Source: Aldehydirespirator sp965205155
GTDB lineage: Bacteria; Actinomycetota; Acidimicrobiia; Acidimicrobiales; Aldehydirespiratoraceae
Direction: 5' to 3'
DNA: 64,000 bases
Assembly (NCBI GenBank): GCA_965205155.1
Contig: OZ242033.1
Span: forward strand, 1,736,001 to 1,800,000
Below the pieces are notes generated by a model that saw only the letters and a program-made list of their open reading frames with translations, searched no databases and was not told the DNA's origin. The position numbers and the translations under genes were made by a program. This document shows positions 50,789 through 59,442 of the stretch, piece by piece (positions within the stretch are counted from its first letter, which is position 1; each line of letters starts with the position of its first letter).

Positions 50789-51757
50789 GTGAACAAGTTC
50801 GATCGGGATTCGACCGTTGACGAGGTTCTCGACGGCCTAGACCTGTCCGGGCGGGTGTTCCTTGTCACGGGCTCGTCGAGCGGGTTGGGGGAGGAGTCGG
50901 CCCGGGGCCTGTCGGCCCGCGGCGCGCACGTCGCCATGGCGGCCCGCGACCCGGTCAAGAACGCAGAAGCCGTCGAGCGCGTCCGGGCCTCCGTCCCGGA
51001 CGCCGATCTGTCCGTCCACGAACTCGACCTCGCCGATCTGTCCAGCGTGGCCCGGTTCGCCGAGCGGGCCGCCGGCGCGCTCGACCGCATCGATGCCCTC
51101 ATCAACAACGCCGGCGTGATGGCCTGTCCCGAGGGTCGCACCGCCGACGGGTTCGAGACGCAGTTCGGCACCAACCACCTCGGCCACTTCGCGCTGACGC
51201 TCCGTCTGATGCCGCTGCTGCGCGAGGCCGAGAGTCCGAGGGTCGTGACCCTGTCCTCGGGAGGACACCGCATCGCCGACGTCGACCTTGCCGACCCCAA
51301 CTTCGAGGCGACCCCCTACGACGGGTGGGTCGCCTACGGGCGGTCCAAGAGCGCCAACGCGCACTTCGCGGCCGAACTCGCACGCCGGTCCGGCGGTGAG
51401 ATGCTGTCGTTCTCGGTCCATCCGGGAGCGATCGTCACCCGACTCGGCCGTCACCTGACGCCGGAGCTCACCGAGGCGCTGATGGCCCGGGCGAGGGCGA
51501 GTGCCTCCCGGAGAGGCGATGACTCCGGCGGCGGCATGCGGTTCAAGACCGTCGAATCCGGCGCGGCCACGCAGGTTTGGGCGGCCACATCCCCCGATGC
51601 GGTCGCCCACAACGGCGGGTACCTGGCCGACTGCGGGCCGACCAGCCCCGGACCGGGTGAGCAGGGCTACGAGCCGTGGATCGACAACGCCGCCACCGCC
51701 GGGCGGCTGTGGGAGCTGAGCGAGAGGCTGGTCGGGCTCTCCTTCAGCGGCTCCTGA
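50789..51757 (+). CDS. Short-chain dehydrogenase/reductase, WWOX/retinol-dehydrogenase-like
   Basis: 322 aa from GTG 50789, with GGAAGAGAG upstream. Classical SDR features: TGSSSGLG cofactor loop (~28-35), NNAGVMACP, active-site Ser in LSSGG and YGRSK (Tyr/Lys pair). The extended substrate-binding loop and C-terminal YLADCGPTSPGP segment match the retinol-dehydrogenase-like SDRs. Expected to use NADP(H) on an alcohol or ketone; substrate unknown. Adjacent to another SDR gene on the same strand. Confidence 0.9.
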   Translation: MNKFDRDSTVDEVLDGLDLSGRVFLVTGSSSGLGEESARGLSARGAHVAMAARDPVKNAEAVERVRASVPDADLSVHELDLADLSSVARFAERAAGALDRIDALINNAGVMACPEGRTADGFETQFGTNHLGHFALTLRLMPLLREAESPRVVTLSSGGHRIADVDLADPNFEATPYDGWVAYGRSKSANAHFAAELARRSGGEMLSFSVHPGAIVTRLGRHLTPELTEALMARARASASRRGDDSGGGMRFKTVESGAATQVWAATSPDAVAHNGGYLADCGPTSPGPGEQGYEPWIDNAATAGRLWELSERLVGLSFSGS

Positions 51758-51787
51758 CCGCGGGAGGGGCAGGCTACCCTCCGGCCC

Positions 51788-52717
51788 ATGCCGGACAGCC
51801 CCCCGCCCAGCAACGAACGTCCCCCCAGCCGGGATCATCTCCGGATCGCCGGCATGACGGCGGTGGTCACCGGCGGGGCCGGCGGCATTGGCAAGGGGAT
51901 CGCCAAGGCGCTGCTGCGCCGGGGGGCGCGGGTCGTGATCGCCGACATCGAGGAGCCTGTGCTGGATCAGGCGGTGGGGGAGCTGTCAGCCTTGGGGCCT
52001 GTCGAGGGCGTGCCCACCGATGTGAGCGACGAGGAGATGGTCACCGCGCTGGCCGATCACGTCTTCGGTGCCCACGGGGCCTGCAACCTGCTGTTCTGCA
52101 ACGCCGGGGTCACCTCCGGCGGCGGGGGAAAGCCGTGGCAGCAGGAGCCCAACGACTGGCGCTGGTGCTTCGGGGTGAACGTTTTCGGAGTGGCCATCTG
52201 CACCTGGGCGTTCGTGCCCCGCATGATCGCGTCGGGCGAGCCGGGCCAGGTGATCGTCACATCATCGGGCGACGGTGGCTTCGCTCCGGTGCCGACGGCT
52301 TCGGTGTACGCCTCCTCCAAGGCGGCGGCCAGCTGCTTCACCGAGGCACTCAACCACAACCTCATGAGCGAGGGCACCAACCTGCGGGCGTCGGTGTTCT
52401 ACCCGTCGGGCGGCCTGATGAACACCGGCCTGTTCAACGCCCAGCGCAACCGGCCCGAGCATCTGCAGCGGGTGGGGGAGGGCACCGGGCGGGGCAGCCT
52501 CACCTTCGACCAGCTCCGGGAGATGATCGCAGACATGCGAGGCGCCGAGCCCGAGGTCGCCGACCTGGACGAGCTCGGGGAGTTCGTCCTCGACGGGGTG
52601 GCCGAACGCCGCTACGTCATCGCCAGGGATCTGGACGAGACCGAGGAGCTGCTGCACCGGCGGGCTCAGGCGATCGGCCGGGCAGAGATGCCGCCCGGCC
52701 ACAACCTCGCCAACTGA
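51788..52717 (+). CDS. Short-chain dehydrogenase/reductase
   Basis: 309 aa. Rossmann loop TGGAGGIGKG (~28-37), acidic residue in VVIADIEEP suggesting NAD(H) preference, CNAGV, and YASSK active-site Tyr/Lys. The ~50 C-terminal residues (DLDETEELLHRRAQAIG) extend beyond the usual SDR core. Converges on the acetoacetate-decarboxylase-like gene after 10 bp. Likely part of the cluster of acyl/ketone-metabolising enzymes at 50.8-55.7 kb. Confidence 0.9.
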   Translation: MPDSPPPSNERPPSRDHLRIAGMTAVVTGGAGGIGKGIAKALLRRGARVVIADIEEPVLDQAVGELSALGPVEGVPTDVSDEEMVTALADHVFGAHGACNLLFCNAGVTSGGGGKPWQQEPNDWRWCFGVNVFGVAICTWAFVPRMIASGEPGQVIVTSSGDGGFAPVPTASVYASSKAAASCFTEALNHNLMSEGTNLRASVFYPSGGLMNTGLFNAQRNRPEHLQRVGEGTGRGSLTFDQLREMIADMRGAEPEVADLDELGEFVLDGVAERRYVIARDLDETEELLHRRAQAIGRAEMPPGHNLAN

Positions 52718-52727
52718 CAGGCGGTTC

Positions 52728-53492
52728 TCAGTCGGCTCGGGGGCCGCCCCGGGTTCCTGGCCAGCGGGAAGCGCCGATTGTGTCCGCATGGGGCCAGAAG
52801 GCGTCGGGGTCGAGCGGGCCGGCGTTGGTGATGTTCCGGGCCTTCGCCTGGTGGGTGACCAGCTGCGCCGACAGCTGATCCCGGATCGGGAGATATCGGG
52901 CGATCGGATCCCACGGGCTGTCCAGCAGCTTCAGCTCGCCGTCGATGTCCTCGACGTGGCGCTGCTCGAAGGTGGTGGCCACGTCCACGACGTGGGGCGG
53001 GAAGTCGTACTGGCCGTCGGCGCCGCCGATGGCCCGGGAGTACTTGATCCACCATTCGTGGTCTGACACGTCTCCGGGCGCGACGTCGCCCGATCCGGTC
53101 ACATCGCCGTTGAACTCGATGAACGTGTAGCCCTGATGGGTGGCCCGGGCCGATACGTGGTCGCCGAGGCGGTAGTAGTCGATCTCGCACAGGAACTTGG
53201 GCTGGCCATTGGTCTCGTGGCTGATGGAGACGGCCGCCTCCTGGTCGATGCCCATACCCAGGTTGTATTGGCCCCTGGTGCCCTGCCAGGACGCCGGCAC
53301 CTTGACGCTGACACCGAACTCCGGCTCGCCCAGGATGGGCACGCAGTACACGCCCACCGTCACCACCGGCTCGCCTGGAGCGAGGCCGGGCGGGACCAGC
53401 TGCTCAACACCGGTCGGGTCAGTCCGGTAGGTAACCACCAGCTTCGGCCATCCGGCCACCTCGCCGGGTCGGGTCATCGGGGTCTCGGTCAC
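52728..53492 (-). CDS. Acetoacetate decarboxylase-family protein
   Basis: 254 aa from GTG 53492, with AGGAGA ~7 nt upstream. The beta-cone fold of the ADC superfamily is indicated by TDPTGVEQLVPPGLAP, VGVYCVPILGEPEFGVSVKV and the lysine motif NGQPKFLCEIDYY. Classical acetoacetate decarboxylase has PKK: Schiff-base Lys followed by a Lys that lowers its pKa. Here Lys 99 is kept but the next residue is Phe 100, so catalysis may differ; superfamily members with other activities (aldolase-dehydratases) are known. Divergent from the acyl-CoA dehydrogenase gene across 141 bp. Confidence 0.85.
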   Translation of the reverse strand: MTETPMTRPGEVAGWPKLVVTYRTDPTGVEQLVPPGLAPGEPVVTVGVYCVPILGEPEFGVSVKVPASWQGTRGQYNLGMGIDQEAAVSISHETNGQPKFLCEIDYYRLGDHVSARATHQGYTFIEFNGDVTGSGDVAPGDVSDHEWWIKYSRAIGGADGQYDFPPHVVDVATTFEQRHVEDIDGELKLLDSPWDPIARYLPIRDQLSAQLVTHQAKARNITNAGPLDPDAFWPHADTIGASRWPGTRGGPRAD

Positions 53493-53633
53493 GCTCTCTC
53501 CTGTCGCCTCGGAATCAGCTCAGCGTATTGGGCCCGAGCGGTCCCGACCGGATCCCGGCCGAGTTTTGCGGCCCGCAGGCACAGAACTCGCACCAGGAAT
53601 GCAGACTGTGGGTGCATCGAGCAAGGAGCAGCT

Positions 53634-54872
53634 ATGGCCATCGACTTCACGCTCACTCCAGAGCTTGAGGAGACCAGGGCACGGGTTCGCAAGTTCATCG
53701 ATGAGGTTGTGAAGCCCGCCAGCGACCGCATCGAGGGTCGCGGTGGCGGCGTCCCGCTGACCGGGGGCGACCGGATCAGCGTCCTGATCGATCTGCGGAC
53801 GCAGGCCCGTGCCGCCGGGCTCTGGCTGCCGCACATGCCGGCGGAGTGGGGCGGGATGGGGTTGGGACACGTGGCTCTGGCCATGGTCCAGGCCGAGGCG
53901 GCCAAGTCCTACTACGGACCGTGGGTGCTCAACTGCCAGGCGCCCGACGAGGGCAACATGCACACCCTGCTGCACTGGGCCACGCCCGAGCAGGCCGAGA
54001 GGTACCTGCGCCCTCTGTGCCAGGGCAAGGTGTGGTCATGCTTCGCCATGACCGAGCCCGAGGTGGCGGGCTCCGACCCGACGCTGATCCAGACCCGGGC
54101 CTATCCCGACGGCGACGAATGGGTGATCAACGGCCACAAGTGGTTCATCTCCAACGCTCACCGGGCCAACTTCGCCATTCTGGTATGCCGAACCGAGGAC
54201 AACCCCGACATTCCGCAGGCCGCCAACAGTGCGTTCATCATCGACCTGCCCCACGACGGCTGGACCGAGGTGCGCCAGATCGAGACGATGCACGGCAGCA
54301 CCGGCCACAGCGAGATCCTCATCGAGGACCTGAGGGTCCACAACGACCAGATGCTCGGCGGGCGGGGCCAGGGCCACCTGCTGGGCCAGTACCGGCTGGG
54401 TCCGGCCCGGCTGGCCCACTGCATGCGCTGGATCGCACAGGCCGAGACCGCGCTGGACATGATGGTCGACCGCTCTCTCAACCGCTTCTCCCACGGCTCG
54501 CTGCTGGCCGAGAAGCAGGGAATCCAGTGGATGATCGCCGACTCGGCCATGGAGCTCTACCAGGCCAAGCTGATGGTCCTGCACGCGGCCCACAAGATCG
54601 ACACAGGCACCGAGTTCAAGTCCGAGGTGTCGATGGCGAAGCACTTCGTGGCCAACATGCTCAACCGGGTCATCGACCGCTCGATCCAGGTCCACGGCGC
54701 TCTCGGCTACTCCACCGACACGCCCCTGGCCCACATGTACCAGCACGCCCGCTGGGCCCGTTTCGCCGACGGTGCCGACGAGGTGCACCAGATGCGCATC
54801 GCCCAGCGCACTATCGCCGCCTACACCGACGACGGCACCACCCGCCGCGCCACCGGCGACCTGCCCATCTGA
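53634..54872 (+). CDS. Acyl-CoA dehydrogenase family protein (ACAD10/11-like)
   Basis: 412 aa from ATG 53634 (AAGGAG 9 nt upstream). N-terminal helical domain (LTPELEETRARVRKFIDEVV), central beta domain with FAMTEPEVAGSDPT and GHKWFISNA for FAD and acyl contacts, and C-terminal helical domain ending in QVHGALGYSTDTPLAHMYQHAR and FADGADEVHQMRIAQ. The last motif resembles the ACAD10/11 group. It should oxidise an acyl-CoA, passing electrons to ETF. An SDR gene follows after 27 bp, forming a probable beta-oxidation-type pair. Confidence 0.92.
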   Translation: MAIDFTLTPELEETRARVRKFIDEVVKPASDRIEGRGGGVPLTGGDRISVLIDLRTQARAAGLWLPHMPAEWGGMGLGHVALAMVQAEAAKSYYGPWVLNCQAPDEGNMHTLLHWATPEQAERYLRPLCQGKVWSCFAMTEPEVAGSDPTLIQTRAYPDGDEWVINGHKWFISNAHRANFAILVCRTEDNPDIPQAANSAFIIDLPHDGWTEVRQIETMHGSTGHSEILIEDLRVHNDQMLGGRGQGHLLGQYRLGPARLAHCMRWIAQAETALDMMVDRSLNRFSHGSLLAEKQGIQWMIADSAMELYQAKLMVLHAAHKIDTGTEFKSEVSMAKHFVANMLNRVIDRSIQVHGALGYSTDTPLAHMYQHARWARFADGADEVHQMRIAQRTIAAYTDDGTTRRATGDLPI

Positions 54873-54899
54873 GACTGCCCGGCCTGCTAGAGGAGCGAG

Positions 54900-55682
54900 A
54901 TGACTGCCGACCATGATCCACTGTTCGAGCTGTCCGGCAAGGTCGTCGCCATCACCGGCGGCAGCCGCGGGCTGGGACGGCAGATGGCCGAAGCGTTCGC
55001 GCACCGCGGTGCTCGGGTGGCCATAGCGAGCCGCAAGCGAGACGTGTGCGAGGCGGCCGCGGCCGAGATATCGGCGGCGACCGGTTCGGACGTGATCGGC
55101 CTCGGGCTGCATGTGGGCCGCTGGGAGCAGTGCGAGCCGTTCGTGGGGGAGGTGACGGACCGCCTCGGACCCATCGACGTGCTCATCAACAACGCGGGCA
55201 GCTCGCCGCTGTACCCGTCGCTGGCCGAGGTCTCCGAGGGGCTCTTCGACAGCGTGATCGGTCTCAACATGAAGGGTCCGTTCCGGCTGTGCGCGCTCGT
55301 GGCCGAGCAGATGCTGGCCCGCGACGCCGAGGGCAGCATCATCAACGTCTCCAGCATCGCCGCCGTGCAGCCCTCGGCCATCGAGGTGCCCTACGGGATG
55401 GCCAAGGCGGGACTCAACAACCTGACCGTAGCCCTCGCTCACATGCTGGGGCCCAAGATCCGGGTCAATTGCATCATGCCGGGGCCGTTCATGACCGACA
55501 TCACCAAGGCTTGGGATCTGGAGGCGTTCGCGGAGACGGCCCGCACGAGCATTCCACTCGCCCGGGGAGGCCGGCCCGGCGAGATCGTCGGCGCCGCGCT
55601 GTACCTGGCCTCGCCGGCCTCCAGCTACACCACCGGCGCCATCATCAAGGTTGACGGCGGCCTGGCCTGGCCCCCGGGTTGA
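54900..55682 (+). CDS. Short-chain dehydrogenase/reductase (FabG-like)
   Basis: 260 aa from ATG 54900, preceded by AGAGGAG. Classical SDR of the FabG/glucose-dehydrogenase type: ITGGSRGLGRQ (~19-29), NNAGSSPLY, NVSSIAAVQP, YGMAK and a C-terminal SSYTTGAIIKVDGGLAW, the usual end of family members. Cofactor probably NADP(H) because of SRKRD after the second strand. Acts with the acyl-CoA dehydrogenase upstream, perhaps on a 3-hydroxyacyl-CoA; inferred from context. Confidence 0.92.
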   Translation: MTADHDPLFELSGKVVAITGGSRGLGRQMAEAFAHRGARVAIASRKRDVCEAAAAEISAATGSDVIGLGLHVGRWEQCEPFVGEVTDRLGPIDVLINNAGSSPLYPSLAEVSEGLFDSVIGLNMKGPFRLCALVAEQMLARDAEGSIINVSSIAAVQPSAIEVPYGMAKAGLNNLTVALAHMLGPKIRVNCIMPGPFMTDITKAWDLEAFAETARTSIPLARGGRPGEIVGAALYLASPASSYTTGAIIKVDGGLAWPPG

Positions 55683-55693
55683 AGCCAGAGGCC

Positions 55694-55743
55694 GAGCGAG
55701 GCCGTGGCCCGAGCGGCCCGTGAGCGAAGCGAACAGGAGCGGG
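55694..55743 (+). repeat. 50-bp inverted repeat element, left copy
   Basis: A 50-bp segment beginning GAGCGAGGCCGTGGCC and ending AACAGGAGCGGG is present as its reverse complement at 58189-58238, with 49 of 50 matching. Both copies lie just after a stop codon in short intergenic gaps, as REP-like elements do. Confidence 0.8.
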
Positions 55744-55817
55744 CGTGACACCGCTGCGACGCGATCTGCTCGCCTCCGTCTCGGGTCGCCCCCGGTCGGC
55801 CGACCTATCCTGCGACC

Positions 55818-56378
55818 GTGAGCGACGGACCGGCGACCGGCGGCGAGCACCCGTCGGCGGGTGATTCCGATGGAGGCGAGGCCCTAGGCGACGCGGATGT
55901 GCGCGACAGCCTTCCCGAGGATCTCGATGCGGCGGGGTATGTGGGGCCGTACCTGTTCCCCAACAACAGCAGGCGCCGCATCGCCGGCGCCCTCTACCTG
56001 CTGATCGGCGCGGCCTCCATCGTGATCGCGCTGGTGGCCGGCAGCGACGCCGTGCTCGTCAACGGCGGCTTCGTCGTGGGAGGCGTCGCCCTCATCGGTT
56101 TCGGCCTGTACTGCTTGCAGGCGGGATGGGATCTCGCCGTCGACGAGAACGACGCCCTGGTGGCGGCCACGAGGGAGGTGGGCTTCCCGGTGGGGCATGC
56201 TTCGGCTCAGCTCGGGTGGCGAGGCTTGAGAAGCCGTCCGACGTGGCGCATCCTGCTGTACTCGAACCAGGCGCCCCCCGACCGCCGCGGCCTCGTCCTG
56301 GTGGACGGCGTGGACGCTGAGATCATGGGGTGCTTCGTGGAGGACAACCCCGAGGACTGGACCGGCCTCGAAGCATGA
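55818..56378 (+). CDS. Two-helix membrane protein, function unknown
   Basis: 186 aa from GTG 55818. An acidic Gly/Ser/Asp-rich N-terminus of ~45 residues leads into PYLFPNNSRRRIAGALYLL. Two transmembrane helices follow (about 55-73 and 80-98). A soluble C-terminal domain with VGHASAQLGWRGLRSRPTWRILLYS and DGVDAEIMGCFVEDNPEDW faces the cytoplasm if the basic NNSRRR side is inside. No family recognised. It sits between the two copies of the 50-bp inverted repeat, upstream of pgsA1. Confidence 0.7.
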   Translation: MSDGPATGGEHPSAGDSDGGEALGDADVRDSLPEDLDAAGYVGPYLFPNNSRRRIAGALYLLIGAASIVIALVAGSDAVLVNGGFVVGGVALIGFGLYCLQAGWDLAVDENDALVAATREVGFPVGHASAQLGWRGLRSRPTWRILLYSNQAPPDRRGLVLVDGVDAEIMGCFVEDNPEDWTGLEA

Positions 56379-56544
56379 ATGCCCGCAGGCGGCATCGCGA
56401 TCCCCAGGCGGGGGATGCGGGTGTTCGACTTGCGAGCGAGTAGGGCGAAGCCCGTGCGAGCAAGCGGACGCCCGCAGCGCCCGTCGGGGCACGCTGCCGC
56501 AAGCTGGTAGCGTTTCAGGCGTAGCCGAACCGGAAGGCCGGTGA

Positions 56545-57252
56545 ATGTTCGACGGAAACTGGCGCGAGGCGGTGGACCGGGGCCTCACGCCGATCGGTGT
56601 CTCGCTTCGCCGCACCGGCGTGACCGCGGACATGGTCACCATCACCGGCATCGTCATGGCCAGCGGCGCGGCCGTCGCCATCGCAACCGGCTACCTGCGA
56701 GTGGGCTTCCTGCTGCTGATACTGGCAGGGATTCCCGACGCCCTCGACGGCGCCGTAGCCAAGGCCTCGGGCACCTCGTCGCTGCGGGGCGCCTTCTTCG
56801 ACTCGGTGTCGGACCGTCTCACCGACGCCCTGCTGTTCGGCGGCATTGCCTGGTACCTGGCCGACACCGAGCCCGGGCACGTCATGATGCTGCCGGTGGC
56901 GGTGATGAGCCTGGCCATGCTGGTGTCCTACCAGCGGGCCAAGGCCGAGTCCCTGGGGTACGAGGCCAAGGGCGGGATCATGGAGCGGGCCGAGCGCTTC
57001 GTCGTGCTCGCCTTCGGCCTGCTCTTCAGTGAGCTGCTCATATGGACCCTATGGGTGATGATCGTTCTCACCGCGGTCACGGCGGTGCAGCGCTTCGTGA
57101 AGGTGTGGAGGCAAGCGTCGGAGGGCCGGCCGGTCCGTCCTCGCTCCCGCCGACGTTTCCGCCGGGCCCGCACAACGCGGACCCGAGGCCGTGTCGCCGA
57201 ACCCGCTTGGCGGGCGCGGATGCGCAACCGCCCGCCGACCGACGACGGCTGA
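56545..57252 (+). CDS. pgsA1: Phosphatidylinositol phosphate synthase (CDP-alcohol phosphatidyltransferase)
   Basis: 235 aa. The CDP-alcohol phosphotransferase signature is DALDGAVAKASG...RGAFFDSVSDR, with the four Asp that bind the metal and CDP-diacylglycerol. Five or six transmembrane helices surround it. The basic C-terminal tail (KVWRQASEGRPVRPRSRRRF) is long. Specificity for inositol phosphate is inferred from the neighbours: a PIM acyltransferase and PimA, in the same order as mycobacterial pgsA1-patA-pimA. The product would be phosphatidylinositol phosphate, the base of PIM glycolipids. Confidence 0.9.
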   Translation: MFDGNWREAVDRGLTPIGVSLRRTGVTADMVTITGIVMASGAAVAIATGYLRVGFLLLILAGIPDALDGAVAKASGTSSLRGAFFDSVSDRLTDALLFGGIAWYLADTEPGHVMMLPVAVMSLAMLVSYQRAKAESLGYEAKGGIMERAERFVVLAFGLLFSELLIWTLWVMIVLTAVTAVQRFVKVWRQASEGRPVRPRSRRRFRRARTTRTRGRVAEPAWRARMRNRPPTDDG

Positions 57253-57273
57253 GCCTGAGAGGCCCAACGGGTA

Positions 57274-58185
57274 GTGCCGTCGGCCTCGGCCTATAGGGCC
57301 GGCGAGTTCTTCGCTCGCCGCGCACCCGCCCCAGTTGCCCGGGCTGCCGCGCTGGCCGGGGCGGTAGCCACTGCGGCTGTGAGCCGCGAACGGCGCTTGC
57401 TGGTGCGGCGCAACCTCGAGAGAGCGCTGGGCCGACCGATGGGGCGGCGCGAGGCGTCCGTGCGGGTGGCGGCCGCGTTCGACTGGTACGCCCGCTACTA
57501 CCTCGAGAGCTTCCAGCTCCCGGGGCTGGACGCGTCCACCATCGACGCCGGCTTCGGCTACGAGGGTGTTGACACCATCGAGCGCTCGGTCCGCTCCGGT
57601 GTCGGTCCGATCCTGGTGATGCCGCACCTCGGCACATGGGAATGGGCCGCTTGGTGGCTCGCTCTGGTCCCGCGTATGAAGGTGACGGCGGTGGTGGAGC
57701 CGCTCGAGCCCCCTGAGGTGTTCGAGTGGTTCACCTCATTCCGCCAGCGGTTGGGCATGGACATCATCCCGCTGGGACCGGACGCGGGCGGGCGTCTCGT
57801 TGCGGCCATCAAGCGGGGTGACGTGGTGTGCCTGCTCGCCGATCGAGATGTCACCGGCGCCGGCGTGGCCGTGGAGTTCTTCGGCGAGCGGACCAGGCTG
57901 CCGGCCGGTCCTGCCGTGCTCGCGCTGCGGACCGGTGCGCCGCTGATTCCCGCCGCGGTCTACTGGCGGGGCAGGACCCGCCATGCCATCGCCGGGCCTC
58001 CGGTTGACACACGACGATCGGGAGGCATCCGCAGCGACACGAATCGAGTCGTCCAGGACTACGCCGCCGCCCTGGAGGGTCTGATCAGGGCGGCACCCGA
58101 GCAATGGCATCTGATGTCGCCCAACTGGCCCAGCGACTACGAGGTGCTCGGCCTGCCCGTCCCGGAGTCGCTCCAGGACATCTGA
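57274..58185 (+). CDS. patA: Phosphatidylinositol mannoside acyltransferase (LpxL/HtrB-like)
   Basis: 303 aa from GTG 57274. The HX4E acyltransferase motif is visible as HLGTWE, and the C-terminal signature EQWHLMSPNWPSDYE matches PatA and related LpxL-type enzymes. The N-terminus holds one amphipathic or membrane-associated helix. It transfers an acyl chain to the mannose 6-OH of PIM1/PIM2 at the cytoplasmic face. Position between pgsA1 and pimA supports the assignment. A 50-bp inverted repeat copy follows the stop. Confidence 0.92.
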   Translation: MPSASAYRAGEFFARRAPAPVARAAALAGAVATAAVSRERRLLVRRNLERALGRPMGRREASVRVAAAFDWYARYYLESFQLPGLDASTIDAGFGYEGVDTIERSVRSGVGPILVMPHLGTWEWAAWWLALVPRMKVTAVVEPLEPPEVFEWFTSFRQRLGMDIIPLGPDAGGRLVAAIKRGDVVCLLADRDVTGAGVAVEFFGERTRLPAGPAVLALRTGAPLIPAAVYWRGRTRHAIAGPPVDTRRSGGIRSDTNRVVQDYAAALEGLIRAAPEQWHLMSPNWPSDYEVLGLPVPESLQDI

Positions 58186-58188
58186 TAT

Positions 58189-58238
58189 CCCGCTCCTGTT
58201 CGCTGCGCTCACGGGCCGCTCGGGCCACGGCCTCGCTC
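58189..58238 (-). repeat. 50-bp inverted repeat element, right copy
   Basis: Reverse complement of 55694-55743 with one mismatch. It begins 4 bp after the patA stop and ends 58 bp before pimA. Could pair with the left copy if both are in one transcript, or act as a REP-type element. Confidence 0.8.
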
Positions 58239-58296
58239 AGTCCTTCGGTGGACGTGGTGGGGCGAGCTCATCCGCTCGGCCTCTAGCCTCTCTAGT

Positions 58297-59391
58297 GTGC
58301 GGATCGGGATCATCTGCCCGTACAGCCTCACCGTGCCCGGCGGTGTGCAGATGCAGGTGCTCGGGCTGGCCCGGGCGCTGAGCCGCAGCGGGCATCCGAC
58401 CCGGGTGCTCGGACCATGCGACGGCCCGCCCCCGGATCCCAACGTCACGCCGCTGGGCAACAGCCTGCCGACGATCGCCAACGGCTCTATAGCTCCGGTG
58501 GCCCCCGACCCCTCCTGCCAGTTGCGTGCGATCCGCGCCATGCGGGACGAGTCCTTCGATGTCATCCACCTTCACGAGCCGCTGGCACCGGGCCCGACCA
58601 TGACCGCGCTGTTGGTGAGGCCTGCCCCCCTCATCGGCACATTCCACGCCGCGGGAGGGTCCCTGGCCTACGACTTCCTTCCCCGAGCGACCCGTTTTCT
58701 CGCCGGCCGCCTCGACCTGAGGGTCGCCGTCTCGCCCGATGCCCGCGACATGGCGCGCGACGCTCTGGGCGGAAGCTACGACCTGCTCTACAACGGCGTG
58801 GAGTTGGCCCCGTACCGGGTCGCCGAGTCGGTACGGGGCCCCGGTCCGACGATCCTGTTCATCGGTCGCCACGAGCCCCGCAAGGGACTCGGCGTTCTGA
58901 TCGAAGCTCTCCGCATGCTCCCGCTGGATGTGAGGCTCCAGATCGCCGGTTCCGGGTCGGAGACGGCCGAGTTGCAGGCCCGGTCGGCGTCCGATCCCCG
59001 CATCGAGTGGCTCGGGACCGTCACCGACAGCGAGAAGATCGCTCGACTCAAGGGAGCCGACGTGTTCTGCGCCCCGTCATTGAGGGGCGAGTCCTTCGGA
59101 ATCGTCCTGCTGGAGGCGATGGCGGCCGGCACTGCGGTCGTGGCCAGCGATCTGCCTGGCTACCGCAACGTGGCTCGGCCCGGCCAGGATGCTCTGCTGG
59201 TACCACCGGGCGACGCCGAGAAGTTGGCCGAGGCCCTCCGTCGAGTTCTGTCGGACCCTGGCGAATCATCAAGGCTGGTGTCCGAGGGCCACAGGCGAGC
59301 CGAGGTCTTCTCGATGTCGGGCCTGGCCGACCAGTACCTGGAGCGTTACGAACGGATCGCGGTGTCCACCAGTCGCTCCTATGCCCGGTAG
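58297..59391 (+). CDS. pimA: Phosphatidylinositol mannosyltransferase PimA (GT4)
   Basis: 364 aa from GTG 58297. GT-B fold, GT4 family: the N-terminal GICPYSLTVPGGVQMQVLGLA glycine loop binds the donor and lipid headgroup. The C-terminal domain has ILFIGRHEPRKGLGVLIEAL and the EX7E element GESFGIVLLEAMAAG. PimA adds the first mannose from GDP-mannose to phosphatidylinositol at the inner membrane face. The GGVQ loop and its position after patA match PimA. A short spacer leads to a pseudo-peptidase gene. Confidence 0.93.
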   Translation: MRIGIICPYSLTVPGGVQMQVLGLARALSRSGHPTRVLGPCDGPPPDPNVTPLGNSLPTIANGSIAPVAPDPSCQLRAIRAMRDESFDVIHLHEPLAPGPTMTALLVRPAPLIGTFHAAGGSLAYDFLPRATRFLAGRLDLRVAVSPDARDMARDALGGSYDLLYNGVELAPYRVAESVRGPGPTILFIGRHEPRKGLGVLIEALRMLPLDVRLQIAGSGSETAELQARSASDPRIEWLGTVTDSEKIARLKGADVFCAPSLRGESFGIVLLEAMAAGTAVVASDLPGYRNVARPGQDALLVPPGDAEKLAEALRRVLSDPGESSRLVSEGHRRAEVFSMSGLADQYLERYERIAVSTSRSYAR

Positions 59392-59442
59392 GTTGCGGCG
59401 TGTCGGCGCAAGCCTGAACGTCCAGTCCACGGTGGAACGCCC

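Noticed and set aside
54036..55850. A 604-codon minus-strand frame opposite the acyl-CoA dehydrogenase and SDR genes
   Set aside because: Antisense to two genes with clear motifs; no domain in the translation.
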